Assembly: GCF_009761675.1 (NCBI RefSeq)
Contig: NZ_QUZH01000030.1
Span: 1-64,000, forward strand
Reading direction: 5' to 3'
DNA length: 64,000 nt
Origin: Bhargavaea sp. CC-171006
GTDB lineage: Bacteria; Bacillota; Bacilli; Bacillales_A; Planococcaceae
A model generated the notes under the pieces. It was given only the letters and a program-made list of their open reading frames with translations. It did no database searches and was not told the origin of the DNA. This document shows, piece after piece, positions 20,601 to 34,067 of the stretch. The number at the start of each line of letters is the position of its first letter. Position 1 is the stretch's first letter. Made by a program: the position numbers and the translations under genes.

Positions 20601-21431
20601 TTATTTTTTGCGGCGACGAATGATGTAGTCGTCCGATTTGTTTTTCTTCTTGCGGGTTTTGAGACCAAGTGCCGGTTTGCCCCAAGGTGTAACTGGAGAT
20701 GGGCGTCCGATTGGCGCGCGGCCTTCACCACCACCGTGCGGGTGATCGTTCGGGTTCATGACGGAACCGCGTACTGTCGGGCGCTTGCCCATCCAGCGGG
20801 AACGTCCTGCTTTACCGATGTTGATCAGTTCGTGCTGCTCGTTGCCGACTTGGCCGATTGTCGCGCGGCATGTGCCGAGGATCATGCGGACTTCGCCGGA
20901 CTGCAGACGGACGATGACGTATTTGCCTTCTTTACCGAGAACCTGAGCGGATGTACCCGCGGAACGGACAAGCTGTCCGCCTTTGCCAGGCTTCAGTTCG
21001 ATGTTGTGGATCGTTGCACCCATCGGAATGTTTTCGAGCGGGAGTGCGTTCCCCACTTTGATGTCTGCTTCAGGACCGGACATGATTTCCATGCCGACCT
21101 TGAGGCCTTTAGGAGCGAGGATGTAACGCTTTTCCCCGTCCACGTAGTTGATCAGTGCGATGTTCGCAGAACGGTTCGGATCGTATTCGATCGTAGCAAC
21201 GCGTCCCGGAATGCCATCTTTCCGGCGTTGGAAGTCGATGACACGGTATTGGCGCTTGTGTCCGCCGCCTTGGTGACGGACAGTCGTACGGCCCTGGTTG
21301 TTACGGCCGCCCTTGCGGTGTTTAGGCGCGAGGAGCGATTTTTCCGGCTTGTCAGTTGTGATCTCTGCGAAGTCGGAAGCCGTCATGTTGCGTCGGCCGT
21401 TGGAAGTCGGTTTGTACTTCTTGATCGCCAT
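20601..21431 (-). CDS. rplB: 50S ribosomal protein L2
   Basis: 276 residues, full length. The peptidyl-transferase-associated loop [17 protein letters not shown] is intact, and the C-terminus is strongly basic ([19 protein letters not shown]). Confidence 0.98.
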   Translation of the reverse strand: MAIKKYKPTSNGRRNMTASDFAEITTDKPEKSLLAPKHRKGGRNNQGRTTVRHQGGGHKRQYRVIDFQRRKDGIPGRVATIEYDPNRSANIALINYVDGEKRYILAPKGLKVGMEIMSGPEADIKVGNALPLENIPMGATIHNIELKPGKGGQLVRSAGTSAQVLGKEGKYVIVRLQSGEVRMILGTCRATIGQVGNEQHELINIGKAGRSRWMGKRPTVRGSVMNPNDHPHGGGEGRAPIGRPSPVTPWGKPALGLKTRKKKNKSDDYIIRRRKK

Positions 21432-21472
21432 TGTTTTCCCTCCTCTTGTTTTATGGGTTCAGAGCGTAAGTC

Positions 21473-21757
21473 TTACGCTTCGAAAAGTTCGATGTCTTTG
21501 GAGTCAGCCGTCAGTTTGACGATGGCTTTGCGGCGTTTGTTCGTGTATCCGCCGAAACGGCCCATACGCTTGAACTTGCCTTTGACGTTCATGATGTTGA
21601 CTTTCTCGACCTTGACACCGAAGACTTCTTCGACGGCCTGTTTGACCTGTGTCTTGTTGGCGCGGACGTCTACATCGAACGTGTACTTCTTGTCTTCCAT
21701 CGCTTGTGCAGAACGCTCGGTAATGACCGGACGCTTCAATACATCACGTGCATCCAT
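21473..21757 (-). CDS. rplW: 50S ribosomal protein L23
   Basis: 94 residues; [20 protein letters not shown] is the L23 N-terminus. Docking site for signal recognition particle and trigger factor at the exit tunnel. Its ATG shares one base with the rplD stop. Confidence 0.98.
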   Translation of the reverse strand: MDARDVLKRPVITERSAQAMEDKKYTFDVDVRANKTQVKQAVEEVFGVKVEKVNIMNVKGKFKRMGRFGGYTNKRRKAIVKLTADSKDIELFEA

Positions 21758-22380
21758 TAACCAAGCACCTCCTGTACTTTTTCGACCGCGGATTTTGTCA
21801 TGACGAGCTTGTCATGGCCTACCAGGTCGAGGACGTTGATGCCGTTTGCGGAGACGACTGTGACGCCCGGGATGTTGCGTGCGGACAGTGCCACGTTTTC
21901 ATCGAGCTCTGCAGTGACGAACAATGCTTTCTTGTCGACGGAAAGATCTTTCAGGACCTGAACGAATGCTTTCGTCTTTGGTGCGTCGAAAGTGAGTGCG
22001 TCGAGTACGACGAGGCTTTCTTCGCGAACTTTCGCAGAAAGTGCCGAACGGAGTGCGAGACGGCGGACTTTCCTAGGCATTTTGTAGCTGTAGCTGCGTG
22101 GAACCGGACCGAATACGGTACCGCCACCGCGCCATTGCGGGGAACGGGTGGAGCCTTGACGTGCACGGCCTGTGCCTTTTTGGCGCCATGGTTTGCGGCC
22201 TCCGCCTGCTACTTCTCCGCGCTGCTTCGTTTTGTGGTTACCCTGGCGCAGCGATGCGCGCTGGGAGATGATCGCTTCAAAAAGAACGGCTTCGTTCGGC
22301 TCGATTCCGAATACGGATTCGCTGAGTTCTACTTCGCCTACAGAAGCGCCAGTTTGATTAAGTACGGATACTTTTGGCAT
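21757..22380 (-). CDS. rplD: 50S ribosomal protein L4
   Basis: 207 residues. The tunnel loop [20 protein letters not shown] is intact. In enterobacteria L4 regulates the S10 operon; no leader structure for this was recognised here. Confidence 0.98.
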   Translation of the reverse strand: MPKVSVLNQTGASVGEVELSESVFGIEPNEAVLFEAIISQRASLRQGNHKTKQRGEVAGGGRKPWRQKGTGRARQGSTRSPQWRGGGTVFGPVPRSYSYKMPRKVRRLALRSALSAKVREESLVVLDALTFDAPKTKAFVQVLKDLSVDKKALFVTAELDENVALSARNIPGVTVVSANGINVLDLVGHDKLVMTKSAVEKVQEVLG

Positions 22381-22398
22381 TGTGTTGTCCTCCTTTCC

Positions 22399-23025
22399 TT
22401 ATTTCTTGAGGGATGCGCGTACTTTTACGAGCGACTTGCGTGCGCCCGGCACATTCCCTTTGACGAGGAGCAGGTTGCGCTCTGTGTCAACTTTTACAAT
22501 TTCGAGGTTTTGGATCGTTACGGTGTCGCTGCCCATGCGGCCTGGGGACTTCATGCCCTTGAAGACGCGTGCCGGGTCAACCGGACCGAGCGAACCAGGT
22601 GCGCGGTGGAAGTGGGAACCGTGGCTCATCGGTCCGCGGGAGTGCCCGTGGCGCTTGATGACACCTTGGAATCCTTTACCTTTTGTTACACCTGTAATAT
22701 CGACGAAATCGCCAGCTGCGAAAATTTCTACGTTGACTTCCTGACCAACTTCATAATCGGCCGTGTCCTCTCCGCGGAATTCGCGAACGAAGCGCTTAGG
22801 CGCAGTTTCTGCTTTTGCTGCATGGCCTTTTTCCGGTTTGTTCGCGAGCTTTTCGCGCTTGTCTTCGAAGCCGAGCTGGACTGCTGCGTAGCCGTCCGTT
22901 TCTGCTGTCTTCTTTTGAAGGACAACGTTTGGTGCCGCTTCGATGACAGTTACCGGGATGAGATCGCCGTTTTCAGCGAAGACTTGCGTCATGCCGATCT
23001 TTCTACCCAAGATTCCTTTGGTCAT
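22399..23025 (-). CDS. rplC: 50S ribosomal protein L3
   Basis: 208 residues, [16 protein letters not shown] start; the loop reaching the peptidyl-transferase centre ([20 protein letters not shown]) is intact. Confidence 0.98.
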   Translation of the reverse strand: MTKGILGRKIGMTQVFAENGDLIPVTVIEAAPNVVLQKKTAETDGYAAVQLGFEDKREKLANKPEKGHAAKAETAPKRFVREFRGEDTADYEVGQEVNVEIFAAGDFVDITGVTKGKGFQGVIKRHGHSRGPMSHGSHFHRAPGSLGPVDPARVFKGMKSPGRMGSDTVTIQNLEIVKVDTERNLLLVKGNVPGARKSLVKVRASLKK

Positions 23026-23069
23026 TCGTCACACCTCCTGTAATCTGTGTGTTTTTATTTTTGTGTTGA

Positions 23070-23462
<393 letters not shown>

Positions 23463-23507
23463 TCAGCAACCTCCCGCTTCATCGCAGTCAAATGACCAAC
23501 ATTCCGT

Positions 23508-23536
23508 ATTATACACAAAACGGAAGAGCCTCGCAA
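23508..23536 (-). promoter_or_regulatory. SigA-type promoter of the S10-spc-alpha genes
   Basis: TTGCGA and TATAAT with a 17-base spacer on the minus strand. The transcript would have a leader of about 120 bases before rpsJ. Confidence 0.8.
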
Positions 23537-23968
23537 GTACTACGCGCGAGATTCTTTGCTGGACCCTAGAATTATATAACGGTTTGGCTCAGGATGCAAT
23601 CGGTAAGGAAAGAGTCGGAATATTAGGTTGCAGGAGAGTGGGGTTGTTATATGGAAGGAAGTCTTTGTGGTTTTCTGTCTGATAGGACAAGCTTCTTTTT
23701 TTCAATAAATCCTTGCGGATTTTGCTACGGCTCCTCGCTTACCGCGGGCGTTGCCTTAGCCTCCTCGAGCTGCGCTCTGCGGGGTCTTCGGCTAACGCTT
23801 TTCCCGCAGGTGTCTCGGACCCTCCGCTACAATCCGTTCTATAGTGAGTTTTTCAAGAGCCCCCTTTCTTCCACCTTAATTTCAACGACGGAATTTGTTC
23901 AATGTGCATTTGGAACAGAGCCTTTTCTATATAGAGGAAACATGCCCCCCGATGTTTTCAAGAATTAC
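23537..23968. other. Intergenic region between the S10 promoter and the YuiF-like gene
   Basis: No gene supported: short plus-strand frames have no ribosome site or family features. Apart from the interspersed repeat at 23711-23840 I see nothing in it. Confidence 0.6.
23711..23840. repeat. Interspersed Bacillales-type intergenic repeat
   Basis: About 130 bases containing GCTACGGCTCCTCGCTTACC, CCTCCTCGAGCTGCGCTCTG, TTTTCCCGCAGGTGTCTCGG and ending CCTCCGCTACAATCCG. From memory this pattern (ending in a CTCCGCTxCAATCC-like tail) recurs between genes in many Bacillaceae genomes. Only one copy is present in the window. Confidence 0.55.
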
Positions 23969-23995
23969 AAAAAGCTCCGGCAGCCCGGAGCTTTT
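23969..23995 (-). terminator. Terminator of the YuiF-like gene
   Basis: AAGCTCCGG and CCGGAGCTT with a four-base loop, then TTTTTG, eight bases after the stop at 24004. Confidence 0.9.
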
Positions 23996-24003
23996 CTTTT
24001 CCC

Positions 24004-25320
24004 TCAGAGAATCATTGCGGCGATCCAGCCGAAGATGACGAGGGGGATGTTGTAGTGGATGAAGGTCGGGACGCAGGTGTCCCAGATGTGGTTGTGCTTG
24101 CCGTCGGCGTTGAGCCCGGCGGTCGGTCCGAGTGTGGAGTCGGATGCCGGGGAGCCGGCGTCGCCGAGTGCTCCGGCCGTGCCGATCAGTGAGATGATCG
24201 CCAGTGTGCTGAAACCGAACTCGACGCTGAGCGGAACAAAGATGGCGGCGATGATCGGCACCGTTGCGAACGAGGATCCGATGCCCATCGTGACGAGCAG
24301 GCCGACAAGCAACATGATGAATGCCGCCATGCCTTTGTTGTCTCCGAGCATGCCGCTGGCGGATTCTACGAGAGTCTCGACGTGGCCGGTTGCCTGGATG
24401 ACGCCGGCAAATCCGTTTGCCGCGATCATGACAAAGCCGACAAACGCCATCATCTTCATGCCGTCGTTGAGGAGCTCGTCCGCTTCTTTCCATCGGACAG
24501 CACCTGTCGCATACAGAACGGCAATACCGGAAATGGCACCGACGATCATGGAGTCGGTCATGATCTGTCCGACAAGTGCCGCTGCAAGCGCGATTACCGT
24601 AAAGACGATGTTGCGTGTCCGGACTTCCCGATCCGGTCCGTTAGCGATGGCCTGGCTGTCCCCGTAGTCACGTGGTTTCCGGTAGGAGATGAAAATGGCG
24701 ATGACAAGTCCGAGAGCCATGCCGGCGACCGGAAGTGCCATAGCCGACGGAATATCCGCCATGTCGATCTCGAGTCCGGCCAATGCCATCTGGTTGGCAA
24801 TGACTTCGTGGAAGAGAAGACCGAACCCGTAAGGCAGCAGGACGTAAGGTGCGATCAGTCCAAATGCGAGCACACAGGCGATCAGCCGGCGGTCGATCTT
24901 CAGCATGTCAAGGATGTGCAGGATCGGCGGCACGAGCAGCGGCACAAATGCGATGTGGATCGGAATCAGGTTCTGTGACGAAATGGCAACCAGAAGCAGG
25001 ATCATGATGATCAGCGCCTTGGCCAGTCCTTTGCGCTCCCCTTCCCCTTCGTTGCCGACAACTTTCAGGATCAGTTTGACGAGCACTTCAGGAATGCCGG
25101 TCCGGGAGATGGCGACCGCAAACCCGCCGAGAAGTGCATAGCTGAGTGCGATCGTCGCACCGCCCCCGAGGCCCTCGGTAAACGCCCCGATTGTATCTTC
25201 TATGGAAAGGCCGCCCGTCAGGCCGCCGGCAATCGCGCCGACAGCCAGCGCCAGTACGACGTTGACCCGGAGAAGGCTCAGGACAAGCATGACGGCGACC
25301 GCAATAATGACTGCATTCAT
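24004..25320 (-). CDS. NhaC/YuiF-type Na+/H+ antiporter family transporter
   Basis: 438 residues, around twelve membrane helices. The N-terminus MNAVIIAVAVMLVLSLLRVN and LSYALLGGFAVAISRTGIPE closely match B. subtilis YuiF as I remember it, and the C-terminal GTAGALGDAGSPASDSTLGP loop is typical of this branch. Members are called Na+/H+ antiporters but may move amino acids. Start ATG 25320 follows AAAAGGAG. A good promoter lies upstream and a terminator downstream, so it is transcribed alone, between the leu genes and the S10 operon. A link to branched-chain amino acids is only positional. Confidence 0.85.
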   Translation of the reverse strand: MNAVIIAVAVMLVLSLLRVNVVLALAVGAIAGGLTGGLSIEDTIGAFTEGLGGGATIALSYALLGGFAVAISRTGIPEVLVKLILKVVGNEGEGERKGLAKALIIMILLLVAISSQNLIPIHIAFVPLLVPPILHILDMLKIDRRLIACVLAFGLIAPYVLLPYGFGLLFHEVIANQMALAGLEIDMADIPSAMALPVAGMALGLVIAIFISYRKPRDYGDSQAIANGPDREVRTRNIVFTVIALAAALVGQIMTDSMIVGAISGIAVLYATGAVRWKEADELLNDGMKMMAFVGFVMIAANGFAGVIQATGHVETLVESASGMLGDNKGMAAFIMLLVGLLVTMGIGSSFATVPIIAAIFVPLSVEFGFSTLAIISLIGTAGALGDAGSPASDSTLGPTAGLNADGKHNHIWDTCVPTFIHYNIPLVIFGWIAAMIL

Positions 25321-25381
25321 AACAAGTACTCCTTTTCGCTTCATCACTTCACCGTGATAAAGCGTTAAAATGAATGTTATT

Positions 25382-25410
25382 AGATTATCATGGCGGCTGC
25401 AGGCTGTCAA
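25382..25410 (-). promoter_or_regulatory. SigA-type promoter of the YuiF-like gene
   Basis: TTGACA and TAATCT with a 17-base spacer, 62 bases before the start codon. Confidence 0.8.
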
Positions 25411-25458
25411 CCCCTTCAGAAAGTGAATGCGAACAGAATCACACGCTCCATTTTTATG

Positions 25459-25521
25459 AGTGCGCATAGAGTAGGCATAACCGCGCATAGAACTGCAGCA
25501 AGCGCGCATAGGAATCCTTGC
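25459..25521. repeat. Degenerate 21-bp tandem array C (three units)
   Basis: Three 21-base units start at 25459, 25480 and 25501, each with plus-strand core GCGCATAG at the same position (AGTGCGCATAG, ACCGCGCATAG, AGCGCGCATAG). It lies between the leuD terminator and the promoter of the YuiF-like gene. Confidence 0.75.
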
Positions 25522-25557
25522 GCGCTCATTGTCAGCCATTATATTGCTCCGCACACA

Positions 25558-25598
25558 CAAAAGAACCGGCAGGCTCCCAAACGGGGGCCTGCCGGTTT
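25558..25598 (-). terminator. Terminator of the ilv-leu operon
   Basis: AACCGGCAGGC and GCCTGCCGGTT form an 11-bp perfect stem followed by CTTTTG, directly after leuD. Confidence 0.9.
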
Positions 25599-25602
25599 CC
25601 TA

Positions 25603-26193
25603 TCATGCGCGCTGCATGACTTCTTCGTATTTCGTGATCTGATCTTCATATTTGAAGGTCAGTGCGATTTCATCCCAGCCGTTCAGGAGCATTTCCTTCC
25701 AGTACGGGTCGATGTCGAACCGGTGGACGGTGCCGTCCGGCTGCGTGACGGTCTGTTCTGCAAGATTGACCGCAAGCTGGAGCGGTTCAGCCTTGCCCTT
25801 TGCGAGGAGCTCTTCCACTTCCTCTTCCGGCAGGCTGATCGGCAGGATGCCGTTTTTCATGCAGTTATTATAGAAGATATCGGCGTAGCTCGGCGCGATG
25901 ACGACGCGGAATCCATAGTCAAGGATGGCCCACGGTGCGTGTTCGCGTGAGGAGCCGCAGCCGAAGTTTTCGCGTGCGACGAGGATTTCGGATCCGTCAA
26001 AACGGGGATCGTTCAGGACAAATCCGTCCCTTTTATTGCCCTCGGCATCAAAGCGCCAATGGTAGAACAGGTACTTGCCGAAGCCGGTCCGTTCGATGCG
26101 CTTCAGGAATTCCTTGGATATGATCTGGTCGGTGTCGACGTTGCTCCGTTCGAGCGGCGTCAGGATACTGGTGACTTCATTGATCGGTTTCAT
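25603..26193 (-). CDS. leuD: 3-isopropylmalate dehydratase small subunit
   Basis: 196 residues. RSNVDTDQIISKEFLKRI and FGCGSSREHAPWAI are the LeuD signatures. With LeuC it isomerises 2- to 3-isopropylmalate. Last gene of the leu cluster, 27 bases after leuC, followed by a strong terminator. Confidence 0.97.
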   Translation of the reverse strand: MKPINEVTSILTPLERSNVDTDQIISKEFLKRIERTGFGKYLFYHWRFDAEGNKRDGFVLNDPRFDGSEILVARENFGCGSSREHAPWAILDYGFRVVIAPSYADIFYNNCMKNGILPISLPEEEVEELLAKGKAEPLQLAVNLAEQTVTQPDGTVHRFDIDPYWKEMLLNGWDEIALTFKYEDQITKYEEVMQRA

Positions 26194-26220
26194 GGATGCA
26201 GCCTCCTTTCATCGTCCCGC

Positions 26221-27630
26221 TCAGGCGTGGACGGCAAATTCTTCGCGGACGTCGGTGAATCGGCCGTTGATGGCTGCGGCTGCAGCCATGGCCGGGCTCA
26301 CGAGGTGCGTTCGGGCACCCGTCCCCTGCCGTCCTTCAAAGTTCCGGTTGGATGTGGATGCACAGCGTTCGCCTGCCGGGACGACATCGTCGTTCATGGC
26401 TAGGCACATGCTGCACCCCGATTCACGCCATTCAAATCCTGCTTCGGTGAAGACCTTGTCGAGGCCTTGCTCTTCCGCCTGCTTCTTGACCGTACGGGAG
26501 CCCGGTACAACGATGGCGCGGACCCCATCACGGACTTTCTTGCCTTCGATCACGCGGGCTGCTTCGCGAAGGTCGCTCAGGCGGGCGTTCGTGCACGATC
26601 CGATAAACACGTGCTGAATCTCGATGTTCGTGAACTTCTGGCCCTCTTCAAGTCCCATGTAGTCAATGGCACGGAGGAAGGATTCGCGCTCAAGCTCGTT
26701 CTCAAAGTCCGAAGCATGAGGGACGTGCCCGGAGATCCCGTCACCCATACCCGGGTTCGTACCCCAGGTGATGAACGGTTCAATCTCGTCTGCATGGATC
26801 GATACAGACTTGTCATACGCTGCCCCTTCATCCGAAGCAAGGGAAAGCCAATCTTCGGCAGCTTTGTCGAATGCCTCGCCCTGCGGGGCATATTTGCGTC
26901 CGCGAAGGTACTCGACTGTCGTTTCATCCGGGCTGATCAGGCCTGCACGGGCACCTGCTTCGATCGACATGTTGCAGATCGTCATCCGCTCTTCCATCGT
27001 AAGCTTGCGGATCGCCTCTCCCGTGTATTCCACGATATGGCCTGTGCCCATGTCGGTGCCGAACTTTGCGATGATGGCCAGGATGATGTCCTTGGCGGCA
27101 ACGCCCGGGGCAATCTCACCATCGATACGGATCTCCAGTGTCTTCGGGCGGGACTGCCAGAGCGTCTGCGTGGACAGCACGTGCTCGACTTCACTCGTTC
27201 CGATGCCGAAAGCGAGAGCGCCGAATGCGCCGTGCGTCGAAGTATGGGAGTCGCCGCAGACGATCGTCTTGCCCGGCTGGGTAAGACCGAGCTCGGGCCC
27301 GATTACATGAACGATCCCCTGATCGGGGTGGTCGACGTCCGCAAGCGGCACGCCGAACTCCTCGCAGTTTTCCGCCAGTGTCCGGATCTGCTTGCGTGCG
27401 ATCGGATCCTTGATCACCTTGCGGTTGACCGTCGGCACGTTATGGTCCATCGTCGCGAAGCAGAGGTCCGGCCGGCGGACTTTGCGCCCGTTCAGGCGCA
27501 GTCCTTCAAACGCCTGCGGAGAAGTGACTTCGTGAAGAAGATGGAGGTCGATGTAGAGGAGGTCCGGTTTGCCCGGTTCTCCGACGACGATGTGCCGGTC
27601 CCAGATTTTATCGATGATTGTCTTTGCCAT
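26221..27630 (-). CDS. leuC: 3-isopropylmalate dehydratase large subunit
   Basis: 469 residues. The three [4Fe-4S] cysteines are in [12 protein letters not shown]-type, [11 protein letters not shown] and [11 protein letters not shown] motifs. Active with LeuD. GGGAGGCGG SD before ATG 27630, 18 bases after leuB. Confidence 0.97.
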   Translation of the reverse strand: MAKTIIDKIWDRHIVVGEPGKPDLLYIDLHLLHEVTSPQAFEGLRLNGRKVRRPDLCFATMDHNVPTVNRKVIKDPIARKQIRTLAENCEEFGVPLADVDHPDQGIVHVIGPELGLTQPGKTIVCGDSHTSTHGAFGALAFGIGTSEVEHVLSTQTLWQSRPKTLEIRIDGEIAPGVAAKDIILAIIAKFGTDMGTGHIVEYTGEAIRKLTMEERMTICNMSIEAGARAGLISPDETTVEYLRGRKYAPQGEAFDKAAEDWLSLASDEGAAYDKSVSIHADEIEPFITWGTNPGMGDGISGHVPHASDFENELERESFLRAIDYMGLEEGQKFTNIEIQHVFIGSCTNARLSDLREAARVIEGKKVRDGVRAIVVPGSRTVKKQAEEQGLDKVFTEAGFEWRESGCSMCLAMNDDVVPAGERCASTSNRNFEGRQGTGARTHLVSPAMAAAAAINGRFTDVREEFAVHA

Positions 27631-27648
27631 TGCGTTCCGCCTCCCGTT

Positions 27649-28746
27649 TTACATATACGAAAACATAATATCTTCCGACACGGCTTCCGCGTCGAGCTGT
27701 TCGATGACTTTGTCGGTCCATTCTTCCGTCGTGAGGGAACGGCCTCCCGCCTCGGCGAGGTCCGCCGTGCGGCAGCCGTCTTCGAGTACGGTCTGGACCG
27801 CTTCTTCGATCGCTGCCGCCTCGGTCTCCATTCCGAACGAGTAGCGGAGCATCATCGCGGCCGACAGGATCGCCGCCGCCGGATTCGCGATTCCCTTGCC
27901 GGCGATGTCCGGGCCGGAACCGTGCACCGGCTCATAAAGGCCGAAGCCGTCGGTGCGGATGCTCGCGGACGGCAGCATGCCAAGTGAACCTGTGATGACT
28001 GATGCTTCGTCGCTCAGGATATCCCCGAACATGTTCTCGGTCACCACGACGTCGAATGCGGACGGATCCGTGATGAGCTTCATCGCGCAAGAGTCGACCA
28101 GCTGGTGCTCGACTGTGACGTCCGGATAGGCCGCCTTTTTCTCTTCGACGACCTCCCGCCAGAGCCTGCTCGACTCCAGGACGTTGGCCTTGTCGACGGA
28201 AGTCACTTTGCCCCTTCTCACCCGGGCAAGCTCGAAAGCCTGCTCGACAATGCGGCTGATTTCCTCCCTGGAGTAGACAAGCGTGTCATAAGCGTCGTCG
28301 GCCGTGCGGGCCTTTTCTCCGAAGTAGAGGCCCCCGGTCAGCTCACGGACGATCATGAGATCGACGCCTGCCGCCTTTTCCTCTTTCAGAGGAGAAGCGG
28401 ACAGCAGTGCCGGTACCGCCTTGACGGGACGGAGGTTTGCGAACAGGCCGAAATGTTTGCGGATGGCAAGCAGTCCTTTCTCCGGGCGGAGTTCGGACGG
28501 ATTGTTGTCCCATTTCGGTCCCCCGACGGCGCCCAGAAGAACAGCATCCGCCGTCCCGCAGGCGTCGGCCGTCTCTTTCGGGAACGGGCTATCGAGGGCG
28601 TCAATTGCCGCTCCGCCGATGAGGCCGTAGGAAAAATTGAATTCGTGCTGATAGCGGCGTGCAATAAGCTTCAGGACCTTGACGGCAGCCCTTGTCACTT
28701 CGGGGCCGATTCCGTCTCCGGGCAATACGGCAATTGTCTTTTCCAT
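27649..28746 (-). CDS. leuB: 3-isopropylmalate dehydrogenase
   Basis: 365 residues. Substrate/cofactor motifs LPGDGIGPEVT, RELTGGLYFG and the metal-binding NMFGDILSDEAS with EPVHGSGPDIAGKG. NAD-dependent oxidative decarboxylation in leucine synthesis. AAAGGAGG SD. Confidence 0.97.
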   Translation of the reverse strand: MEKTIAVLPGDGIGPEVTRAAVKVLKLIARRYQHEFNFSYGLIGGAAIDALDSPFPKETADACGTADAVLLGAVGGPKWDNNPSELRPEKGLLAIRKHFGLFANLRPVKAVPALLSASPLKEEKAAGVDLMIVRELTGGLYFGEKARTADDAYDTLVYSREEISRIVEQAFELARVRRGKVTSVDKANVLESSRLWREVVEEKKAAYPDVTVEHQLVDSCAMKLITDPSAFDVVVTENMFGDILSDEASVITGSLGMLPSASIRTDGFGLYEPVHGSGPDIAGKGIANPAAAILSAAMMLRYSFGMETEAAAIEEAVQTVLEDGCRTADLAEAGGRSLTTEEWTDKVIEQLDAEAVSEDIMFSYM

Positions 28747-28785
28747 GTTCGTTTCCTCCTTTTAGTGGTCAGATCGGCGTGCGGG

Positions 28786-31462
<2,677 letters not shown>

Positions 31463-31978
31463 TTACTGAAGGATCAGATCGGGCATGGTGTCCGCGCGCT
31501 GTGTCTCGCGGGTAAAGGCGGTGACGCCGGTGCGCGAGATTTCCTTGATGCCGTATGGGCGGACGAGGTCGATGAAGGCCTCGATCTTTTCCGGATCTCC
31601 CGTCACCTGATAGGTTGTGACGTTCTTGCTCATGTCGATCACCTGCGCGCGGAACGGCTCGACGATGCTCCGGACTTCCTGGCGGAGCTGCGGCGGCGTG
31701 ACGACCTTGACGAGCGCCAGTTCCCGCATGACCATCGCCTTGTCGGAGATGTCGTTTACCTTGATGACGTCGATCTGTTTGGACAGCTGCTTGACCAGCT
31801 GCTCGACCTTCGAGGAATCCTCGACGTGGACGACGAAGGTGATCTTCGACATGCCCGGTGTCTCGGTATGCCCGACGGTGATGCTCTCGATGTTGAACTG
31901 CCGCTTCATGAGGAGGCCTGTCACCCGGTTCAGGACACCGCTCTGGTTGAGGACTGTTGTCGTTATGATCCGTTTCAC
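31463..31978 (-). CDS. ilvN: Acetolactate synthase regulatory subunit
   Basis: 171 residues. N-terminal ACT domain ([20 protein letters not shown], the valine site) and C-terminal ALS-SS domain. GTG start overlaps the ilvB stop by four bases (GTGA), giving coupled synthesis with the catalytic subunit. Called ilvH in B. subtilis. Confidence 0.96.
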   Translation of the reverse strand: MKRIITTTVLNQSGVLNRVTGLLMKRQFNIESITVGHTETPGMSKITFVVHVEDSSKVEQLVKQLSKQIDVIKVNDISDKAMVMRELALVKVVTPPQLRQEVRSIVEPFRAQVIDMSKNVTTYQVTGDPEKIEAFIDLVRPYGIKEISRTGVTAFTRETQRADTMPDLILQ

Positions 31979-33714
31979 CGTTCCATCACTCCGATCATTT
32001 CACTGAGGCTCTTGCCCGGCGCGACCATCGGGTAGACGTTTTCTGTCGCGAGCACCCGGCAGTCGACAAGTGCCGGACCGTCCGACTCGATCGCTTCCCG
32101 GATGACCCGTTCCGCCTCGGCAAGTGTCTCGACTTTGTAACCCTTGACCTCATACGCTTCCGCCAGCTTCACGAAGTCCGGCTGAACAGGCACGAGCGAA
32201 GAGGAGTAGCGTTCCCCGTGGAAGGTCTCCTGCCACTGGCGGACCATGCCGAGCGATGCATTGTTCAGGATGATGACCTTCACCGGAAGCTTGAACTCCT
32301 GCAGGATGGAAAGCTCCTGCAGTGTCATCTGGAAGCCGGCGTCTCCGACGATCGCAACGACTTTTTCACCCGGGAAGGCGAGCTGTGCGCCGATGGCTGC
32401 GGGGAAACCGAAGCCCATCGTCCCGAGTCCTCCGGATGTCACCCAGTGGTGCGGGTGGTTCGGCTCGTAATACTGGGCGGCGAACATCTGGTGCTGGCCG
32501 ACGTCAGTCGTGACGATCGCATCGCCTCCCGTGTACTTGTGGATGAGCCGTACCGCATCCTGCGGCATGATCTGGCCTTCCGGAGCTTCTTCGTAGCCGA
32601 ACGGACGGGTCTCCCGGTATTCTTCCAGTTGGGCGAGCCATTTTTCCGTATCCGGAGTATCGAAGCCTTTTTTGTTCAGCTCCGCGAGAGCAGCCTTGGC
32701 GTCCGCTACGATCGGAATGTCGGTCGGGACGTTCTTGCCGATCTCCGCCGGGTCGATGTCGATGTGGATCACTTTTGCATTCGGCGCGAAACCTTTGAGA
32801 TTGCCGGTGAGCCGGTCGTCGAAGCGGGCACCGATGTTCAGGAGCACATCGCATTCCTGGATGGCCATGTTCGCGGCGTAAGACCCGTGCATGCCGGCCA
32901 TTCCCAGCCCGAGCTCATGTCCGCCCGGGACGGTCCCGATGCCGAGCAGCGTCGTCGTCACCGGGATGCGGTACCGCTCGATAAAGCTCCTGAGCTCCCC
33001 TGTGGCTTCCGCGGCGAGGATGCCGGCTCCCGCAAGGATCAGCGGCCGTTTCGCTTCTGAAAGGGCCTGTGCCGCTTTCTGGATCTGGAGGAAGTTCGGC
33101 TTGACCGTCGGCTGGTAGCCCGGCAGATAGACGCTCTCAGGATGAGGAATTTCCCCGGCGAGTTCCGCCAGCGACACATCCTTCGGAATGTCGACGACTA
33201 CAGGGCCCTTCCGTCCTGTGGAAGCGATATGGAAGGCTTCCTTGATGATCCGCGGGATGTCTTTTGCATCCTTTACCTGGTAGTTGTGCTTCGTGATGGG
33301 TTGTGTGATGCCAATGACATCCGCCTCCTGGAAGGCATCTGTGCCGATCACCTGCTGGGCGACCTGCCCGGTCAGGACGACGAGCGGGAGCGAGTCCAAC
33401 ATGGCATCCGCGATGCCGGTCACAAGGTTCGTTGCCCCCGGACCGGAAGTGGCGATCACCACGCCGGTCCTTCCTGTCGTGCGTGCAAACCCTTCGGCTG
33501 CGTGGATGGCACCCTGCTCATGACGGGCCAGGATGTGCCGGATCGGATTCTTGTACAGTGCATCGTAGATCGGGAGCACCGCACCGCCCGGGTAGCCGAA
33601 AATAATGTCCACGCCCTCGTTTTTCAAAGACCGGACCAGCAGGTCGGCTCCGTTGCCGGCTGCCGCCGGCGTGACGGCTTGTTTTGTTTCCCTTACCTTG
33701 ACGCTCGCTTCCAT
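31975..33714 (-). CDS. ilvB: Acetolactate synthase catalytic subunit
   Basis: 579 residues. Three thiamine-diphosphate enzyme domains: pyrimidine domain with catalytic Glu in [13 protein letters not shown], central FAD domain, and pyrophosphate domain VGDAGFQMT...NN. Makes 2-acetolactate or 2-aceto-2-hydroxybutyrate. AAGGAGGAAG SD before ATG 33714. First gene behind the T-box. Confidence 0.97.
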   Translation of the reverse strand: MEASVKVRETKQAVTPAAAGNGADLLVRSLKNEGVDIIFGYPGGAVLPIYDALYKNPIRHILARHEQGAIHAAEGFARTTGRTGVVIATSGPGATNLVTGIADAMLDSLPLVVLTGQVAQQVIGTDAFQEADVIGITQPITKHNYQVKDAKDIPRIIKEAFHIASTGRKGPVVVDIPKDVSLAELAGEIPHPESVYLPGYQPTVKPNFLQIQKAAQALSEAKRPLILAGAGILAAEATGELRSFIERYRIPVTTTLLGIGTVPGGHELGLGMAGMHGSYAANMAIQECDVLLNIGARFDDRLTGNLKGFAPNAKVIHIDIDPAEIGKNVPTDIPIVADAKAALAELNKKGFDTPDTEKWLAQLEEYRETRPFGYEEAPEGQIMPQDAVRLIHKYTGGDAIVTTDVGQHQMFAAQYYEPNHPHHWVTSGGLGTMGFGFPAAIGAQLAFPGEKVVAIVGDAGFQMTLQELSILQEFKLPVKVIILNNASLGMVRQWQETFHGERYSSSLVPVQPDFVKLAEAYEVKGYKVETLAEAERVIREAIESDGPALVDCRVLATENVYPMVAPGKSLSEMIGVMER

Positions 33715-33750
33715 CTGCGCCTTCCTCCTTCACTCGTGAGTTTTGTATTT

Positions 33751-33810
33751 AAAAAACAAAAGACCCCTCCACCCCCTTGCACGGAACACAGTCGTCTTCC
33801 GTTGCAAGGG
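33751..33810 (-). terminator. T-box terminator before ilvB
   Basis: CCCTTGCAACGGAA pairs with TTCCGTGCAAGGG (one bulged A); the T-rich TTTTGTTTTTT lies about 12 bases after the stem. The first strand overlaps the antiterminator partner of the T-box. Confidence 0.75.
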
Positions 33811-34050
33811 ATGAAAGAGCCTTTCATGGTACCACCCTTGTTCGCGGCTTCGCCGCCTCGGTGGCCGGGCTGGGAGCCCGGCCGGTTGGTAACGGGGCGG
33901 CGCGATGCCTGCCCCGGGAACACCTTGGGAATGATCCGTTCAGTGTTCCGCTCGGAGGTGATGTCGGTCGGGGCTGCACTGCCGGGTTCCAGCTGTTCCG
34001 GCTCTCTGGTAAATGCAGGGGTCCTTCCCTTTTGCCTCTTCTGCGCTTTG
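33751..34050 (-). promoter_or_regulatory. T-box riboswitch controlling ilvBNC-leuABCD
   Basis: On the minus strand the T-box sequence AAGGGTGGTACC is at 33841-33830, close to the consensus AGGGUGGNACCRCG, followed by the terminator. Upstream are AGAGAG and a GCTGGAAC-type stem I apex (about 34008-33985). By alignment with the Cys T-box at 57715-57970, the specifier is ATC at 33962-33960 in the same GAC-nnn-ACCTC context, which reads isoleucine. B. subtilis uses a leucine codon here. It starts right after the ilvD stop with no clear promoter of its own, so it probably attenuates transcription arriving from ilvD. Confidence 0.85.
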
Positions 34051-34067
34051 GTTCGATTTAAGTCTTG

